A stretch of 64,000 nt of DNA from Nonomuraea jabiensis (GTDB lineage Bacteria > Actinomycetota > Actinomycetes > Streptosporangiales > Streptosporangiaceae), in the NCBI RefSeq assembly GCF_014204795.1, contig NZ_JACHMB010000001.1, positions 10,800,501-10,864,500 of the forward strand, read 5' to 3'. The notes under the pieces are model-generated. The model had not been told where the DNA came from, did no database searches, and worked only from the letters and a program-made list of their open reading frames with translations. This document shows positions 1 to 8,253 of the stretch, in pieces. Each line of letters begins with the position of its first letter. The stretch's first letter is position 1. Both the position numbers and the translations under genes were made by a program.

Positions 1-282
1 AACGACGGCCAGGCCATCGGCGTCTACCACGCGGCCCATCGGCTCGGCCTGCGCATCCCGGATGATCTCAGCGTGATCGGCTTCGATGACATGCCGTCGG
101 TGCGGTGGGCCGTTCCACCGCTGACCACCATCCGCCAGCCCCTCACCGAGATGGCCGCCGCGGCAACCTCGATGCTGCTGACACTGGCCCATGGCGAGCA
201 ACTTCCGCAGACCCGCGTCGAGCTGGCCACCGAACTCGTCGTACGCGAGAGCACCGGGCCTGCCCCACTCCCGCCCGCCTGA
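1..282 (+). CDS. LacI-family transcriptional regulator, C-terminal fragment (cut by window edge)
   Basis: The window opens inside this gene; the frame is open from base 1 and stops with TGA at 280-282. The visible 93 residues are the end of a periplasmic-binding-protein-like sensor domain: the strand with VIGFDDMP, then a PPLTTIRQP segment and a closing ELVVRESTGP strand. These are the usual last landmarks of LacI/GalR sensor domains. The DNA-binding end lies outside the window, so its operator cannot be inferred. It converges on the secreted ThuA/dehydrogenase gene. It is one of two LacI-type regulators here and a candidate reader of the type B palindromes (inference only). Confidence 0.9.
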   Translation, partial: NDGQAIGVYHAAHRLGLRIPDDLSVIGFDDMPSVRWAVPPLTTIRQPLTEMAAAATSMLLTLAHGEQLPQTRVELATELVVRESTGPAPLPPA

Positions 283-333
283 GGACGCCTTGGTGGCTTC
301 CGCAAGGTCGCGCTGTCTCCGGGCGACAGGAGC

Positions 334-374
334 GACTTGCCCCGGTTCCACATCCGGCGGGAGCGGGGCAAGTC
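334..374. terminator. Stem-loop between convergent genes
   Basis: Perfect 11-bp inverted repeat (GACTTGCCCCG ... CGGGGCAAGTC) with a 19-nt loop. It lies between the end of the LacI gene and the end of the leftward gene at 516. There is no U-run, which is common for actinobacterial hairpin terminators. Confidence 0.6.
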
Positions 375-515
375 ACATCCCGGCACGCAGCGCAGAGGCG
401 AGGCGCCACGTTCGCGGCGGCGGGTCTGCACAGGCAGCCCTCGCCCCAGCCGTCCAGACCGTGGAGCCGCCACGGGAGAGCGGGCCGGCTCCAGGGTCCG
501 GACGTCACATTGCGT

Positions 516-3500
516 TCAGACGCGGGTCCACTTCTGGTTGTTCTGGCCGTTGCACGTCCAGATCTGCACCTTGGTGCCGTTGGCGGTGCCGGCGCCGCTG
601 ACGTCCACGCACTTGTTCGCCCCGACGGCGGTGATGCTGCCATCGGCGTTGAACCGCCATTTCTGGTTGTCCCGCCCGTTGCAGTCCCAGATGATCAAGG
701 CGGTGCCGTCCGCCGTCCCGCCTCCGTTCACGTCCAGGCACTTGTTGCCGTACGCCCGCAGCTCACCCGCGGCGGTCAACGTCCACTGCTGGCCGGGCTG
801 CCCGTTGCAGTCCCAGATCTGCACCTGTGTGCCGTTCGTCTGCGAGGCGCCGTTGAGGCATCGGTTCGATCCCACGCCCCGCAGCGCGCTGGTGTCGCCC
901 GGAGGCGAGCCGTCGCCCTGCCCGACGCCCTTGCCGTTGACGGTGAACGAGTCCACGTCGAACGAGTTCGCGGACGGCGCCTTGAACACGACGTAGACAT
1001 TGTGGGTGCCGCCGGGATCGGTGACCTGCACCGCGGGCAGGGACACGTAGGTGTTCCATCCCCCGGTGGCCGGGACGGGGCTGGAGGCGATGAGGGCCCC
1101 CGTCGGCGAGTCGGCGTGCAACTCGATGGACGCCCCGGTGTTGGACGGTGCCGAGACGCGGAAGGACACCGTGTCGATCCCGGACAGGCTGATCGGGCTG
1201 AAGGAGATCCAGTCGTTGTTGGAGACGTCGCCGATGCGCCTGCCTCCTTCGGCTCCGGGCTCGTCGACGATCCGGATTCCGGACGAGCCGGTGAAGTGCT
1301 CGGCCTGCTTGTGCTTGGGCTGCAGGGTGACGCCGGCGCTGCCCTTCAGGCCGCCCTTGTCGGTGTAGTCGGCGGAGAGGGCGTAGTAGACGTTGGCGGC
1401 CTCGTCATGGCCGGACGCGGTGGTCGTGACCGTCCCGGAGCAACCGGTGTACTGGCCGGTGTCGTGGGCGTGCTGGTCATGGCCGAGCGCCGTGATCACG
1501 TTGACCTTGGTGCAGTCGACGGCGCCGTCCTCGGGGTCGGTGACGTTCACCGTGTAGGACACCTTGTCGCCGAAATTGATGAACCCGCCGTCGGGCGGAG
1601 CCGAGAAGACGACCTTGGGACGGGTGTTGCCGACGGCGATGGGCAACGTGACGCTGCCCGTCTTCCCGCCGGAGTCCCGTACGGTCAGCTTGGCCGTGTA
1701 CGTGCCGTTGGCGTTGTAGGTGTGGGACGGGTTGGCGCTGGTGGAGGTCCCGCCGTCGCCGAAGTCCCACGCGTAGGTGATCGCGTCGCCGTCGGGGTCG
1801 GACGAGCCGGCCGAGGAGAACGCCACCGTCAGCGGCGCCGCGCCCGAGTCGGGGTTGGCGCTCGCCTTGGCCAGGGGCGCGCGGTTTCCGGCTACGTAGT
1901 CGACCCGGTAGATGCTGTCATCGGTGTTCGAGTGGCCGAAGCCGTTGCCCCAGTCGGCCATGTACAGGGCGCCGTCCGGACCGAACTTCATGTCGATCGG
2001 CGCATGCGGGGCGAGCTGTGCCACGAAGGGGTTGATCTTCAGGAGGTTGCCCGAGGAGTCCAGGCGGAGCTCCTTGACGAAGTTGCGGCTCCATTCATAG
2101 AGGAACGGCGTGCCGTCGAAGTACTCGGGGAACTTGCGGTCAGAGCCGCTGGCGGCGTCGTAGCGGTAGAAGGGGCCGCCCATCGGGGCGGCACCGCCGC
2201 AGCAGTCGATCTCGGGGAACTCCGCCGAGGCGTGGTAGTTGTACCAGACGGTCGCAGGCTTGGCCGCGGGCAGATTGGTCAGGCCGGTGTTGTTGGGCGA
2301 GTCGTTGACGGGTGCCGAGCAGTTGAACTTCGCGCCGGAGGTGTTGGTGGCGAAGTTGAAGTCGTTGAACGGGATGTTGTTGCCGACGCAGTACGGCCAG
2401 CCGTAGAAGCCCGGCTGCTTGATCAGGTTCCACTCGACGGTGCCCTCGGGACCGCGGTTGGGGTTCGCGGCGCCGGCGTCGGGGCCGTAGTCACCCACCG
2501 AGATCCAGCCCGTCACCTTGTCGACCGAGAAGCGGAACGCGTTGCGGAAGCCCATCGCGTAGATCTCCGGCCGCGTCTTGGCGGTGCCGGGCGCGAACAG
2601 GTTGCCGGACGGAATCGTGTAGGTGCCGTCGGCCTCGGGGTGGATGCGCAGGATCTTGCCGCGCAGGTCGTTGGTGTTGGCCGCGGACCGCTGGGCGTCG
2701 TAATGCTCCCGGCCCGGTCGCTCGTCGATCGGGGCGTAGCCGCTGGACCCGTTGGGGTTGGTGTCGTCACCCGGGCCGATGTACAGGTTCCCGCCCGGCC
2801 CGAACGCGAGGTAGCCGCCGGTGTGGCCGGGCTCGTCGACGTTGCGGTACGCCGGAACCTCGATGATCTTCTTCTCGCTCGCCAGGTCGAGGCTGGTGCC
2901 GTTGAAGGTGAACCTCGACACCCGGTTCACCTCACCGCCGTTGGACGGCGAGTAGTTGACGTAGATCCAGCCGTTGGTGGCGAAGTTCGGATCCAGCGCC
3001 AGCCCGATGCCGCCGTCCTCGCCGCCGTCGTACACCGACAGGGTGGCGATGACGCGCGTGCCCCCGCCATTGGCGGGGATCAGGTTCACCTTGCCCGAGC
3101 GCGAAATGTAGAAGACCCTGCCGTCGCCGGCCACGTCCAGTTCCATCGGCTGGTCCGGTGCGCTGTCGAGGGTCACCTTCTGGAACCGGGCCGCGACGGT
3201 GCCGCCGCAGTCGCCCGGCGCCGCGCCCGCCGCCCACTTCACCCCGCCCAGCAGGTGCTGCTTGAACGACGCCTCCGAGTAGGAGGACGCCTGGTGGCCC
3301 ATCGCGGTGGCCCACACCCGGCCGCCCTCCGGGTTGTGACACCAGGAGATCGGGTGGTCGGCGCCCATCTTGTTCGGCCCCGCGTCATAGGTGGTCTCGT
3401 CCGCGCTCACCAGCACGTGCACCGAGCCGCGCATGTTCTTGTCGAAGTTGTACCACTCCTCCGTGCGCACCCACCGGTCCGGCAGCCCCTTCGTGGAGGG

Positions 3501-3992
3501 GTGAACCTTGTCGGCCACCTTGGCGGTGCCCTGCAGGATCGACGAATGCGCGGTCATGTGCGCGCCGGCCAGGGCGACCTGGTCCCACCAGGGGAACTGC
3601 GACTCGATGTTCATGTCGGTGGCGTTGTGGATCGCGACGACGCCGTGGCCGCTGCGTACGTACGCCTGGAAGGCCTGACGCTGGGCGTCGTTGTCCCAGA
3701 CCATGCCGCTGGTCTGGAGCATGATCACCGCGTCGTAGGTGTTCAGGGTCGCGCTCGTGAAGACGGCGGAGTCCTCGCTCTGGTCGAGCTGGAAGTTGTT
3801 GTCGGTCGCCAGCTGCTGGAACATCGCGACACCGGCGGGGATGGAGTCGTGCCGATAGGCGCCGCTGGCGGTCTTGGTGAACAGCAGCACCTTGAACTGG
3901 GGAGCGGCCGCGTGCGCCACCAACGGCACCGCGGACAGCCACAGCCCTAATAAGGCTGCGACGAGGGCGGGAAGCAGGCGTGATGTTCGCAT
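516..3992 (-). CDS. Secreted ThuA - sugar dehydrogenase - PKD - CBM6-like - ricin lectin protein
   Basis: 1158 aa with a Sec signal peptide (MRTSRLLPALVAALLGLWL...). Order of parts: ThuA-like domain about 30-270 (RHDSIPAG, AIHNATD, DHPISWCH), glucose/sorbosone dehydrogenase beta-propeller about 275-650 (GHTGGYLAFGPGGNLYIG, TNDLRGKILRIHP, EIYAMGFRNAFRFSVD), PKD domain about 700-790 (YAWDFGDGG), an Ig-like segment, a CBM6-like domain about 905-1025, and a ricin-B/CBM13 domain about 1035-1158 with three QxW repeats. Likely an extracellular enzyme that oxidises sugar units while anchored to polysaccharide. Dehydrogenases of this type normally use PQQ; the cofactor here is inferred. Start ATG 3992 has an AGGAG Shine-Dalgarno. 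The same parts occur split over two genes at 16756-21295. Confidence 0.88.
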   Translation of the reverse strand: MRTSRLLPALVAALLGLWLSAVPLVAHAAAPQFKVLLFTKTASGAYRHDSIPAGVAMFQQLATDNNFQLDQSEDSAVFTSATLNTYDAVIMLQTSGMVWDNDAQRQAFQAYVRSGHGVVAIHNATDMNIESQFPWWDQVALAGAHMTAHSSILQGTAKVADKVHPSTKGLPDRWVRTEEWYNFDKNMRGSVHVLVSADETTYDAGPNKMGADHPISWCHNPEGGRVWATAMGHQASSYSEASFKQHLLGGVKWAAGAAPGDCGGTVAARFQKVTLDSAPDQPMELDVAGDGRVFYISRSGKVNLIPANGGGTRVIATLSVYDGGEDGGIGLALDPNFATNGWIYVNYSPSNGGEVNRVSRFTFNGTSLDLASEKKIIEVPAYRNVDEPGHTGGYLAFGPGGNLYIGPGDDTNPNGSSGYAPIDERPGREHYDAQRSAANTNDLRGKILRIHPEADGTYTIPSGNLFAPGTAKTRPEIYAMGFRNAFRFSVDKVTGWISVGDYGPDAGAANPNRGPEGTVEWNLIKQPGFYGWPYCVGNNIPFNDFNFATNTSGAKFNCSAPVNDSPNNTGLTNLPAAKPATVWYNYHASAEFPEIDCCGGAAPMGGPFYRYDAASGSDRKFPEYFDGTPFLYEWSRNFVKELRLDSSGNLLKINPFVAQLAPHAPIDMKFGPDGALYMADWGNGFGHSNTDDSIYRVDYVAGNRAPLAKASANPDSGAAPLTVAFSSAGSSDPDGDAITYAWDFGDGGTSTSANPSHTYNANGTYTAKLTVRDSGGKTGSVTLPIAVGNTRPKVVFSAPPDGGFINFGDKVSYTVNVTDPEDGAVDCTKVNVITALGHDQHAHDTGQYTGCSGTVTTTASGHDEAANVYYALSADYTDKGGLKGSAGVTLQPKHKQAEHFTGSSGIRIVDEPGAEGGRRIGDVSNNDWISFSPISLSGIDTVSFRVSAPSNTGASIELHADSPTGALIASSPVPATGGWNTYVSLPAVQVTDPGGTHNVYVVFKAPSANSFDVDSFTVNGKGVGQGDGSPPGDTSALRGVGSNRCLNGASQTNGTQVQIWDCNGQPGQQWTLTAAGELRAYGNKCLDVNGGGTADGTALIIWDCNGRDNQKWRFNADGSITAVGANKCVDVSGAGTANGTKVQIWTCNGQNNQKWTRV

Positions 3993-4038
3993 GAAGGATC
4001 TCCTGGGGGGTTACCGGCGGCGCCTGACCATGCGATAT

Positions 4039-4050
4039 CGAATCGATTCG
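4039..4050. promoter_or_regulatory. Type B palindrome CGAATCGATTCG
   Basis: Perfect 12-bp palindrome with central CG, as in LacI-family operators. It falls at the predicted transcription start of the leftward gene at 3992. The same 12-mer recurs at 24996, with near copies at 21313, 31858 and 50677, all upstream of ricin-domain genes. Confidence 0.65.
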
Positions 4051-4055
4051 CAACG

Positions 4056-4085
4056 AAAATAGGTCGGGTCAAACTTACGTGTCAA
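4056..4085 (-). promoter_or_regulatory. Predicted sigma-70-type promoter of the ThuA/dehydrogenase gene
   Basis: On the minus strand, TTGACA (4085-4080) and TATTTT (4061-4056) are separated by 18 nt, about 65 nt upstream of the ATG at 3992. The region is locally AT-rich. The start site would fall on the type B palindrome. Confidence 0.5.
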
Positions 4086-4232
4086 GCATGCTTATTCGGC
4101 AGGATCCGAGCCCACCTTTTTAGCTTCCGCTGGGCCGGGGTCGTGCTGCTTTTACTGCAGATCTGCAGGTGTAGCGGCATCGCCGCTGCCGCTCTGTCTC
4201 ACCGATACGAGAAAAAGGTCCATCAATAAGTA

Positions 4233-4243
4233 TGAAACTTTCA
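4233..4243. promoter_or_regulatory. Type A palindrome TGAAACTTTCA
   Basis: Perfect 5-1-5 palindrome between the isomerase gene and the ThuA/dehydrogenase gene, 194 bp upstream of a type B site. Same motif at 24881, 31881 and 38272. Confidence 0.6.
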
Positions 4244-4249
4244 CCTTGA

Positions 4250-5083
4250 TCAGAGGGTGCGCAGGTAGGCGAGGCCGTCCACGGCGAGCGCGTCCTGGCT
4301 TTCGGCGAGGGGCCGCCAGATGGAGGCCGCGGTGGCGATGGTCTGGTTGTGCGCGGTGAAGGACTCGATGACGAGCGGCCCGTCATAGCCGGTGTCGTGC
4401 AGCGCTTGGGTGAAGCCGGGCCAGTCGAAGCGGTCGGCCCCCGGCGTGCCGCGGTCCGTGCCGCACACCTGCACGTGCGCGATCCGGCCGGCCGCGGCCC
4501 GGGCCGCCTGGGCGGGGTCTTTCTCCTCGATGTTCATGTGGTAGATGTCGAGGGCCAGGTGGCAGTCCTCGGGCAGCGCGTCGAGGGCCTGTTCGACGGT
4601 GTTGATGAGGCTGGTCTCGTACCGGTTGAGCGGTTCGACCGCGAGCTTGATCCCGCGCTCGGCCGCATAGTGCAGGACGGGCCGCAGGTTCTGGCGCAGT
4701 TCGGTGTAGGCGGCGCGGCGCTCGTCGGGTGACAGCCGCCAGGTGCGGCCGACCGAGGCGTATGCCGGCCCCCCGATCATCGGGGAGCCGACGGTCGCTG
4801 CCACGTCGACGCAGTGCCGCAGATAGTCCTGGGTGTCGCGGACGGTTTCGGGGGAGGCGGCCACGAGCTCGCGCCCCGGCGGCATGACCAGAACCACGGA
4901 CGCGGCCAGCCCGTGCTCGGCCAGCACCGTCGCGGCCTTGTCCGGGTTCCAGTCGCCGGGCTGCTCGACGGGCAGCTCGATGACGTCGAAGCCCCACCCG
5001 GCGATGCGGGGGGCGAGCCGCGCCAGGTCGTCGTCGGTCAGCGGGGAGACCCAGACCCAGGTGTTCACTCCGATGGAGTACAT
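4250..5083 (-). CDS. Sugar phosphate isomerase/epimerase (xylose-isomerase-like TIM barrel)
   Basis: 277 aa, cytoplasmic (no signal). The fold resembles D-psicose/tagatose 3-epimerase. Metal-ligand landmarks are present in order: Glu in VEPLNRYE, Asp in LALDIYHM, His in AHVQVC, Glu in LVIESF. Family members interconvert ketoses; some relatives act on 3-keto-sugars. It is the last gene of the leftward importer operon, 26 nt after the binding-protein gene, so its substrate is probably the imported sugar. Start ATG at 5083 follows GAAGAGAGGC. The exact substrate is not visible from sequence. Confidence 0.88.
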   Translation of the reverse strand: MYSIGVNTWVWVSPLTDDDLARLAPRIAGWGFDVIELPVEQPGDWNPDKAATVLAEHGLAASVVLVMPPGRELVAASPETVRDTQDYLRHCVDVAATVGSPMIGGPAYASVGRTWRLSPDERRAAYTELRQNLRPVLHYAAERGIKLAVEPLNRYETSLINTVEQALDALPEDCHLALDIYHMNIEEKDPAQAARAAAGRIAHVQVCGTDRGTPGADRFDWPGFTQALHDTGYDGPLVIESFTAHNQTIATAASIWRPLAESQDALAVDGLAYLRTL

Positions 5084-5109
5084 GCGCCTCTCTTCGCGGT
5101 CGGTGCCGA

Positions 5110-6318
5110 TCAGTTCTTCTTCCCGCCCCAGGTCTCGGGGAACCCGGGCAGGGATTCGCAGCCGCACAGCGCGTAGTGCAGCGGCGGCATGTTGGGCTTG
5201 AGGTACGTCGACAGGTTCTCCGAGGTGACCTTCGGCTGCGGCAGGTTCCACATCTTGGGCACCTCCTCGCCCTTGAGGATCTTCAGCGCGGCGATGATCG
5301 GGGTGCGCCACTGGTAGGTCGGGTACGTGGGCGCGACGGCGGTGAGGCCCGCGTCCTTCCATTTCTGCAGGAAGTCCTGCTGGTCCTCGCCGTTGATCGG
5401 CGGCACCGGCAGGCCCGCGTCCTCGAACGCCTCGATGGCCGCCACCGCCGTGGCGCCCGCGTCCATCCAGACGCCGTCGATCTTGCCGTACCGCTGGATG
5501 TAGTCGCTGACGATGCTCTTGGTCTTGGCGGCGTCGCCGTCGGTGAACTCCACTCCCACGACCTGGACCTTGCTCTTGTCGAAGACCACCTTCGCCGCCG
5601 ACCAGCGGGTCTCCAGCACGTCCACGCCGGGCAGGATGCGCAGCGCCAGCACCTTCCCGCCCGCCGGCACCTTCTCGACCAGGAACTCGGCGGCGTCGGC
5701 GCCGAAGGCGTAGCCGCCGATGGGCTTGATGAAGGTCACCGGGCAGTCGGTCTGCACTCCCCGGTCGAACACGATGACGGGCACCTTCCCGCAGGCGGCC
5801 GTCACGGCGGGGGTGAGCGTGGCCGTGGTGTTCGGCGAGACGATCAGCGCGTCGCACCCCTTGGCCTGCAGCTCGGCGATGTCGGAGATCTGCTTGTCGT
5901 CCTTGCCCTCGGCATCCAGCGCGGTGAACTTGGTGATCTCCTTGTGCAGGCCGACCTCGGCCTGCATCGTCTTCCAGCCGACCTGGCGCCAGGGGTTGTT
6001 GACCGCGGCGTTGGAGAAGCACAGCTGGTACGGGCCGTCCTTCTTGTACTTCGCCGTGTCGACCATCTGCGGGGCGATGGCCTGCTCCCACGGCTTGTCC
6101 GTGGGACCCTGCGGGGTCTGGGAGCGCATGGCCAGCTGGGCGTCGAAGTCCGCCTGCACGAAGAACTTCGACTGCGCGCCCGTGCCCGAACCCTGGGCAC
6201 TCTGACTGGCGCTCGTGGCGGGAGCCGCGGACTGGGTGGTGGACGCCGGCTTGTCGGTGGTGCAGCCGGCGAGGACGAGAACGGCGAACACGGCGACTGC
6301 GGCCTTACGACGCGGCAT
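5110..6318 (-). CDS. Sugar ABC transporter substrate-binding lipoprotein (RbsB type)
   Basis: 402 aa. The N-terminus MPRRKAAVAVFAVLVLAGC is a lipoprotein signal with lipobox LAGC, followed by a Ser/Thr/Ala linker and a periplasmic-binding fold of the ribose/galactose class (KGCDALIVSPNTTATLTPAV, VIVFDRGVQTDCPVTF, VWMDAGATAVAAIEAFEDAG). Start ATG 6318 was chosen over an upstream ATG at 6432 because only this one begins the lipoprotein signal; it overlaps the permease end by 14 nt. It captures the ligand outside the membrane for the permeases at 6305 and 7252. Confidence 0.93.
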   Translation of the reverse strand: MPRRKAAVAVFAVLVLAGCTTDKPASTTQSAAPATSASQSAQGSGTGAQSKFFVQADFDAQLAMRSQTPQGPTDKPWEQAIAPQMVDTAKYKKDGPYQLCFSNAAVNNPWRQVGWKTMQAEVGLHKEITKFTALDAEGKDDKQISDIAELQAKGCDALIVSPNTTATLTPAVTAACGKVPVIVFDRGVQTDCPVTFIKPIGGYAFGADAAEFLVEKVPAGGKVLALRILPGVDVLETRWSAAKVVFDKSKVQVVGVEFTDGDAAKTKSIVSDYIQRYGKIDGVWMDAGATAVAAIEAFEDAGLPVPPINGEDQQDFLQKWKDAGLTAVAPTYPTYQWRTPIIAALKILKGEEVPKMWNLPQPKVTSENLSTYLKPNMPPLHYALCGCESLPGFPETWGGKKN

Positions 6319-7255
6319 GTGCGTCTCCTCTTCGGGGGGTGAACTTCCAGGGAAGTCGGATGGCTCCCGCCGCGACCGCGGCGATGATGATGACGCCCTG
6401 CACGGTGAACTCCAGCGCCCCCGAGATCCCATACAGGTTGAGCAGCGTGAACAGCGCCTCCAGCGTGAAGGCCCCGGCCATGGCGGCCAGCACAGAGCCG
6501 CGGCCGCCGCCGAGCGCCACGCCGCCGAGGACGACCGCGGTGATGGCGGAGAACTCCAGTCCCTGGCCGACCTGTGCCGAGACTCCGGCGAACCCGCCGA
6601 GCAGGATCGCCGCGACGGCCGCGGCCAGACCGGACAGCATGAAGGCGAAGATCTTGGCCCGGTCGACCCGGACCCCGGACAGCGACGCGGCGCGCTCGTT
6701 GTCGCCGGTGGCCATCAGCGTCTTGCCGAAGTCCGCGCGCATGAGCCAGATCGCCGCCGCCCCCATGGCCAGCAGGATCAGCACCGACCACGGCACCGGC
6801 CCGAGACTGCCGCGGCCGAAGGTCCTGAAGCCCTCAGAGAGGGCGCCGCGCGGTGCGCCACCGGTCCACAGGAACACCGCCCCGGACAGGATGAGCAGCA
6901 TGCCGAGCGTCACGATGAACGACGGCACCCGCAGCTTGGTGGTGGCCAGGCCGTTGACCAGCCCCACGAGCAGGCCGACGACGATCAGCAGGGCGATGAC
7001 CGGCCAGGTGGCGGACTCCTCGCCGTCGATGAGCCGCGCGGCGATCACCACTTCGGCCGTCACCAGCGAGCCGACCGACAGGTCGAACTCGCCGGAGACG
7101 ATGACGAAATACTGCCCCGCGGCCAGGATCACCAGCGGCGCGGCCCGTTTGAGGAACGCCAGGAACCCGGCGGGCTCCAGGAAATGGGGGTTGGCGACCG
7201 CGATCGCGGCCAGCAGCACCACGAGGACCGCGAGGATGGGAAGCGCCCTTTTCAC
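6305..7255 (-). CDS. Sugar ABC transporter permease (RbsC family)
   Basis: 316 aa, about 9-10 hydrophobic segments, with the BPD_transp_2-type core (TGDNERAASLSGVRVDRAKIF, AVVLGGVALGGGRGS) that contacts the ATPase. It overlaps the upstream permease by 4 nt (ATGA-type junction) and the downstream binding-protein gene by 14 nt. The two different permeases in this operon probably form a heterodimeric channel, as in several actinobacterial importers. Confidence 0.92.
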   Translation of the reverse strand: MKRALPILAVLVVLLAAIAVANPHFLEPAGFLAFLKRAAPLVILAAGQYFVIVSGEFDLSVGSLVTAEVVIAARLIDGEESATWPVIALLIVVGLLVGLVNGLATTKLRVPSFIVTLGMLLILSGAVFLWTGGAPRGALSEGFRTFGRGSLGPVPWSVLILLAMGAAAIWLMRADFGKTLMATGDNERAASLSGVRVDRAKIFAFMLSGLAAAVAAILLGGFAGVSAQVGQGLEFSAITAVVLGGVALGGGRGSVLAAMAGAFTLEALFTLLNLYGISGALEFTVQGVIIIAAVAAGAIRLPWKFTPRRGDAHAAS

Positions 7256-8253
7256 GTCGACCGCCCCTTGATGCGCCGGGCGTAGGCGGCCACCGCGATG
7301 ACGATGACCACGCCGCGGACCACGTCCTTGACGAAGGAGTTGATTTCGAGCTGGTTGAAGATGGTGTCCAGGACGGCCAGCAGCAGGACCCCGCCGACCG
7401 TCCCGGACACGCCTCCTTTGCCGCCGGCCAGCGCGGTCCCGCCGAGGACGACCGCGGCGATGGACTCCAGGTCGTAGCCGCCGTCGGTGCCCACCGTGGG
7501 CGCGCCGGCACCGAGCCGGCTGGCCAGCAGCAGGCCCGCGATGCCGGCGCAGACCGAGCAGAGCACGTGCGTGATCACGATGGTCCGGCTGGTACGGATC
7601 CCGGACAGCCGGGCGACCTCCTCGTTCCCGCCGACCGCGTAGATCCGGTAGCCCAGCCGGGTCCTGCTCAGCAGGAACCAGGCCACGACGGCCACGCCCG
7701 CCCAGAGCAGGGCGGAGACGGGGATCGGCCCGATCCGGGAGTAGCCGAGCAACTGGAACGACTCGGGCACCTTGCCCGCCGGCCCGTCGTACAGGTGGTC
7801 GACGACGCCCCTGATGATGAGGGCGACGCCGAGCGTGGCGATGAAGGCGTGAACCTGGAGCCGGGTGATGACCAGCCCGTTGACCAGCCCCACCAGCGCG
7901 CTGACGGCCAGCACCGCGGCGACCGCCGGCAGGATGTTGCCGTCCCGGCCCGCCATGATCTCCGCCGCGACCAGCGAGGTCAGACTGATCAGGTAGGCCA
8001 CGGACAGATCGAGCGAGCCGGCCAGGATGGCCAGTGTCTGACCGATCGCCACGATGCCGAGGGCCGCCGAGCGCTGCTGGATCCCGACGACGCTTTCCAT
8101 GGTCAGGAACTGGCCGCCGTCGAGCGCGACGAGGACCCAGCCGATTGCGATCAGGCCGAGCAGCACCAGAAACACCATCTGCGTGGGCTCAGGCAACCGG
8201 GCCGCCCGGCCGCCTTGCGCCTCGCCGCGGCGGGCGGGCACGAGCAGGTTCAT
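7252..8253 (-). CDS. Sugar ABC transporter permease (RbsC family)
   Basis: 333 aa integral membrane protein, paralogue of the next gene in the operon. It carries the same signature regions (VGGNEEVARLSGIRTSRTIVI, AAVVLGGTALAGGKGGVSG). A basic, Gly/Ala-rich N-terminus of about 25 residues precedes the first helix. It overlaps both neighbours by 4 nt, so translation is coupled. Confidence 0.92.
   Translation of the reverse strand: MNLLVPARRGEAQGGRAARLPEPTQMVFLVLLGLIAIGWVLVALDGGQFLTMESVVGIQQRSAALGIVAIGQTLAILAGSLDLSVAYLISLTSLVAAEIMAGRDGNILPAVAAVLAVSALVGLVNGLVITRLQVHAFIATLGVALIIRGVVDHLYDGPAGKVPESFQLLGYSRIGPIPVSALLWAGVAVVAWFLLSRTRLGYRIYAVGGNEEVARLSGIRTSRTIVITHVLCSVCAGIAGLLLASRLGAGAPTVGTDGGYDLESIAAVVLGGTALAGGKGGVSGTVGGVLLLAVLDTIFNQLEINSFVKDVVRGVVIVIAVAAYARRIKGRST

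Noticed and set aside
855..875. GGTTCGATCCC as a tRNA T-loop
   Set aside because: Lies in a ricin coding segment and no cloverleaf can be drawn around it. No tRNA or rRNA gene found elsewhere.
516..890. Repeated blocks in ricin-domain genes as a CRISPR-like or satellite array
   Set aside because: The periodicity is that of the three QxW subdomains inside coding sequence; no short spacers or conserved repeat units.
105..3950. Plus-strand open frame of 1281 codons opposite the ThuA/dehydrogenase gene
   Set aside because: Antisense shadow of a GC-rich gene: Arg/Gly/Val/Asp-rich, low-complexity text without any domain, while the minus strand has signal peptide and clear domains.
4250..6091. Single 613-codon frame covering the isomerase and part of the binding protein
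   Set aside because: Only the last 277 codons are a real protein; the rest is a shadow frame of the binding-protein gene. Start set at 5083.
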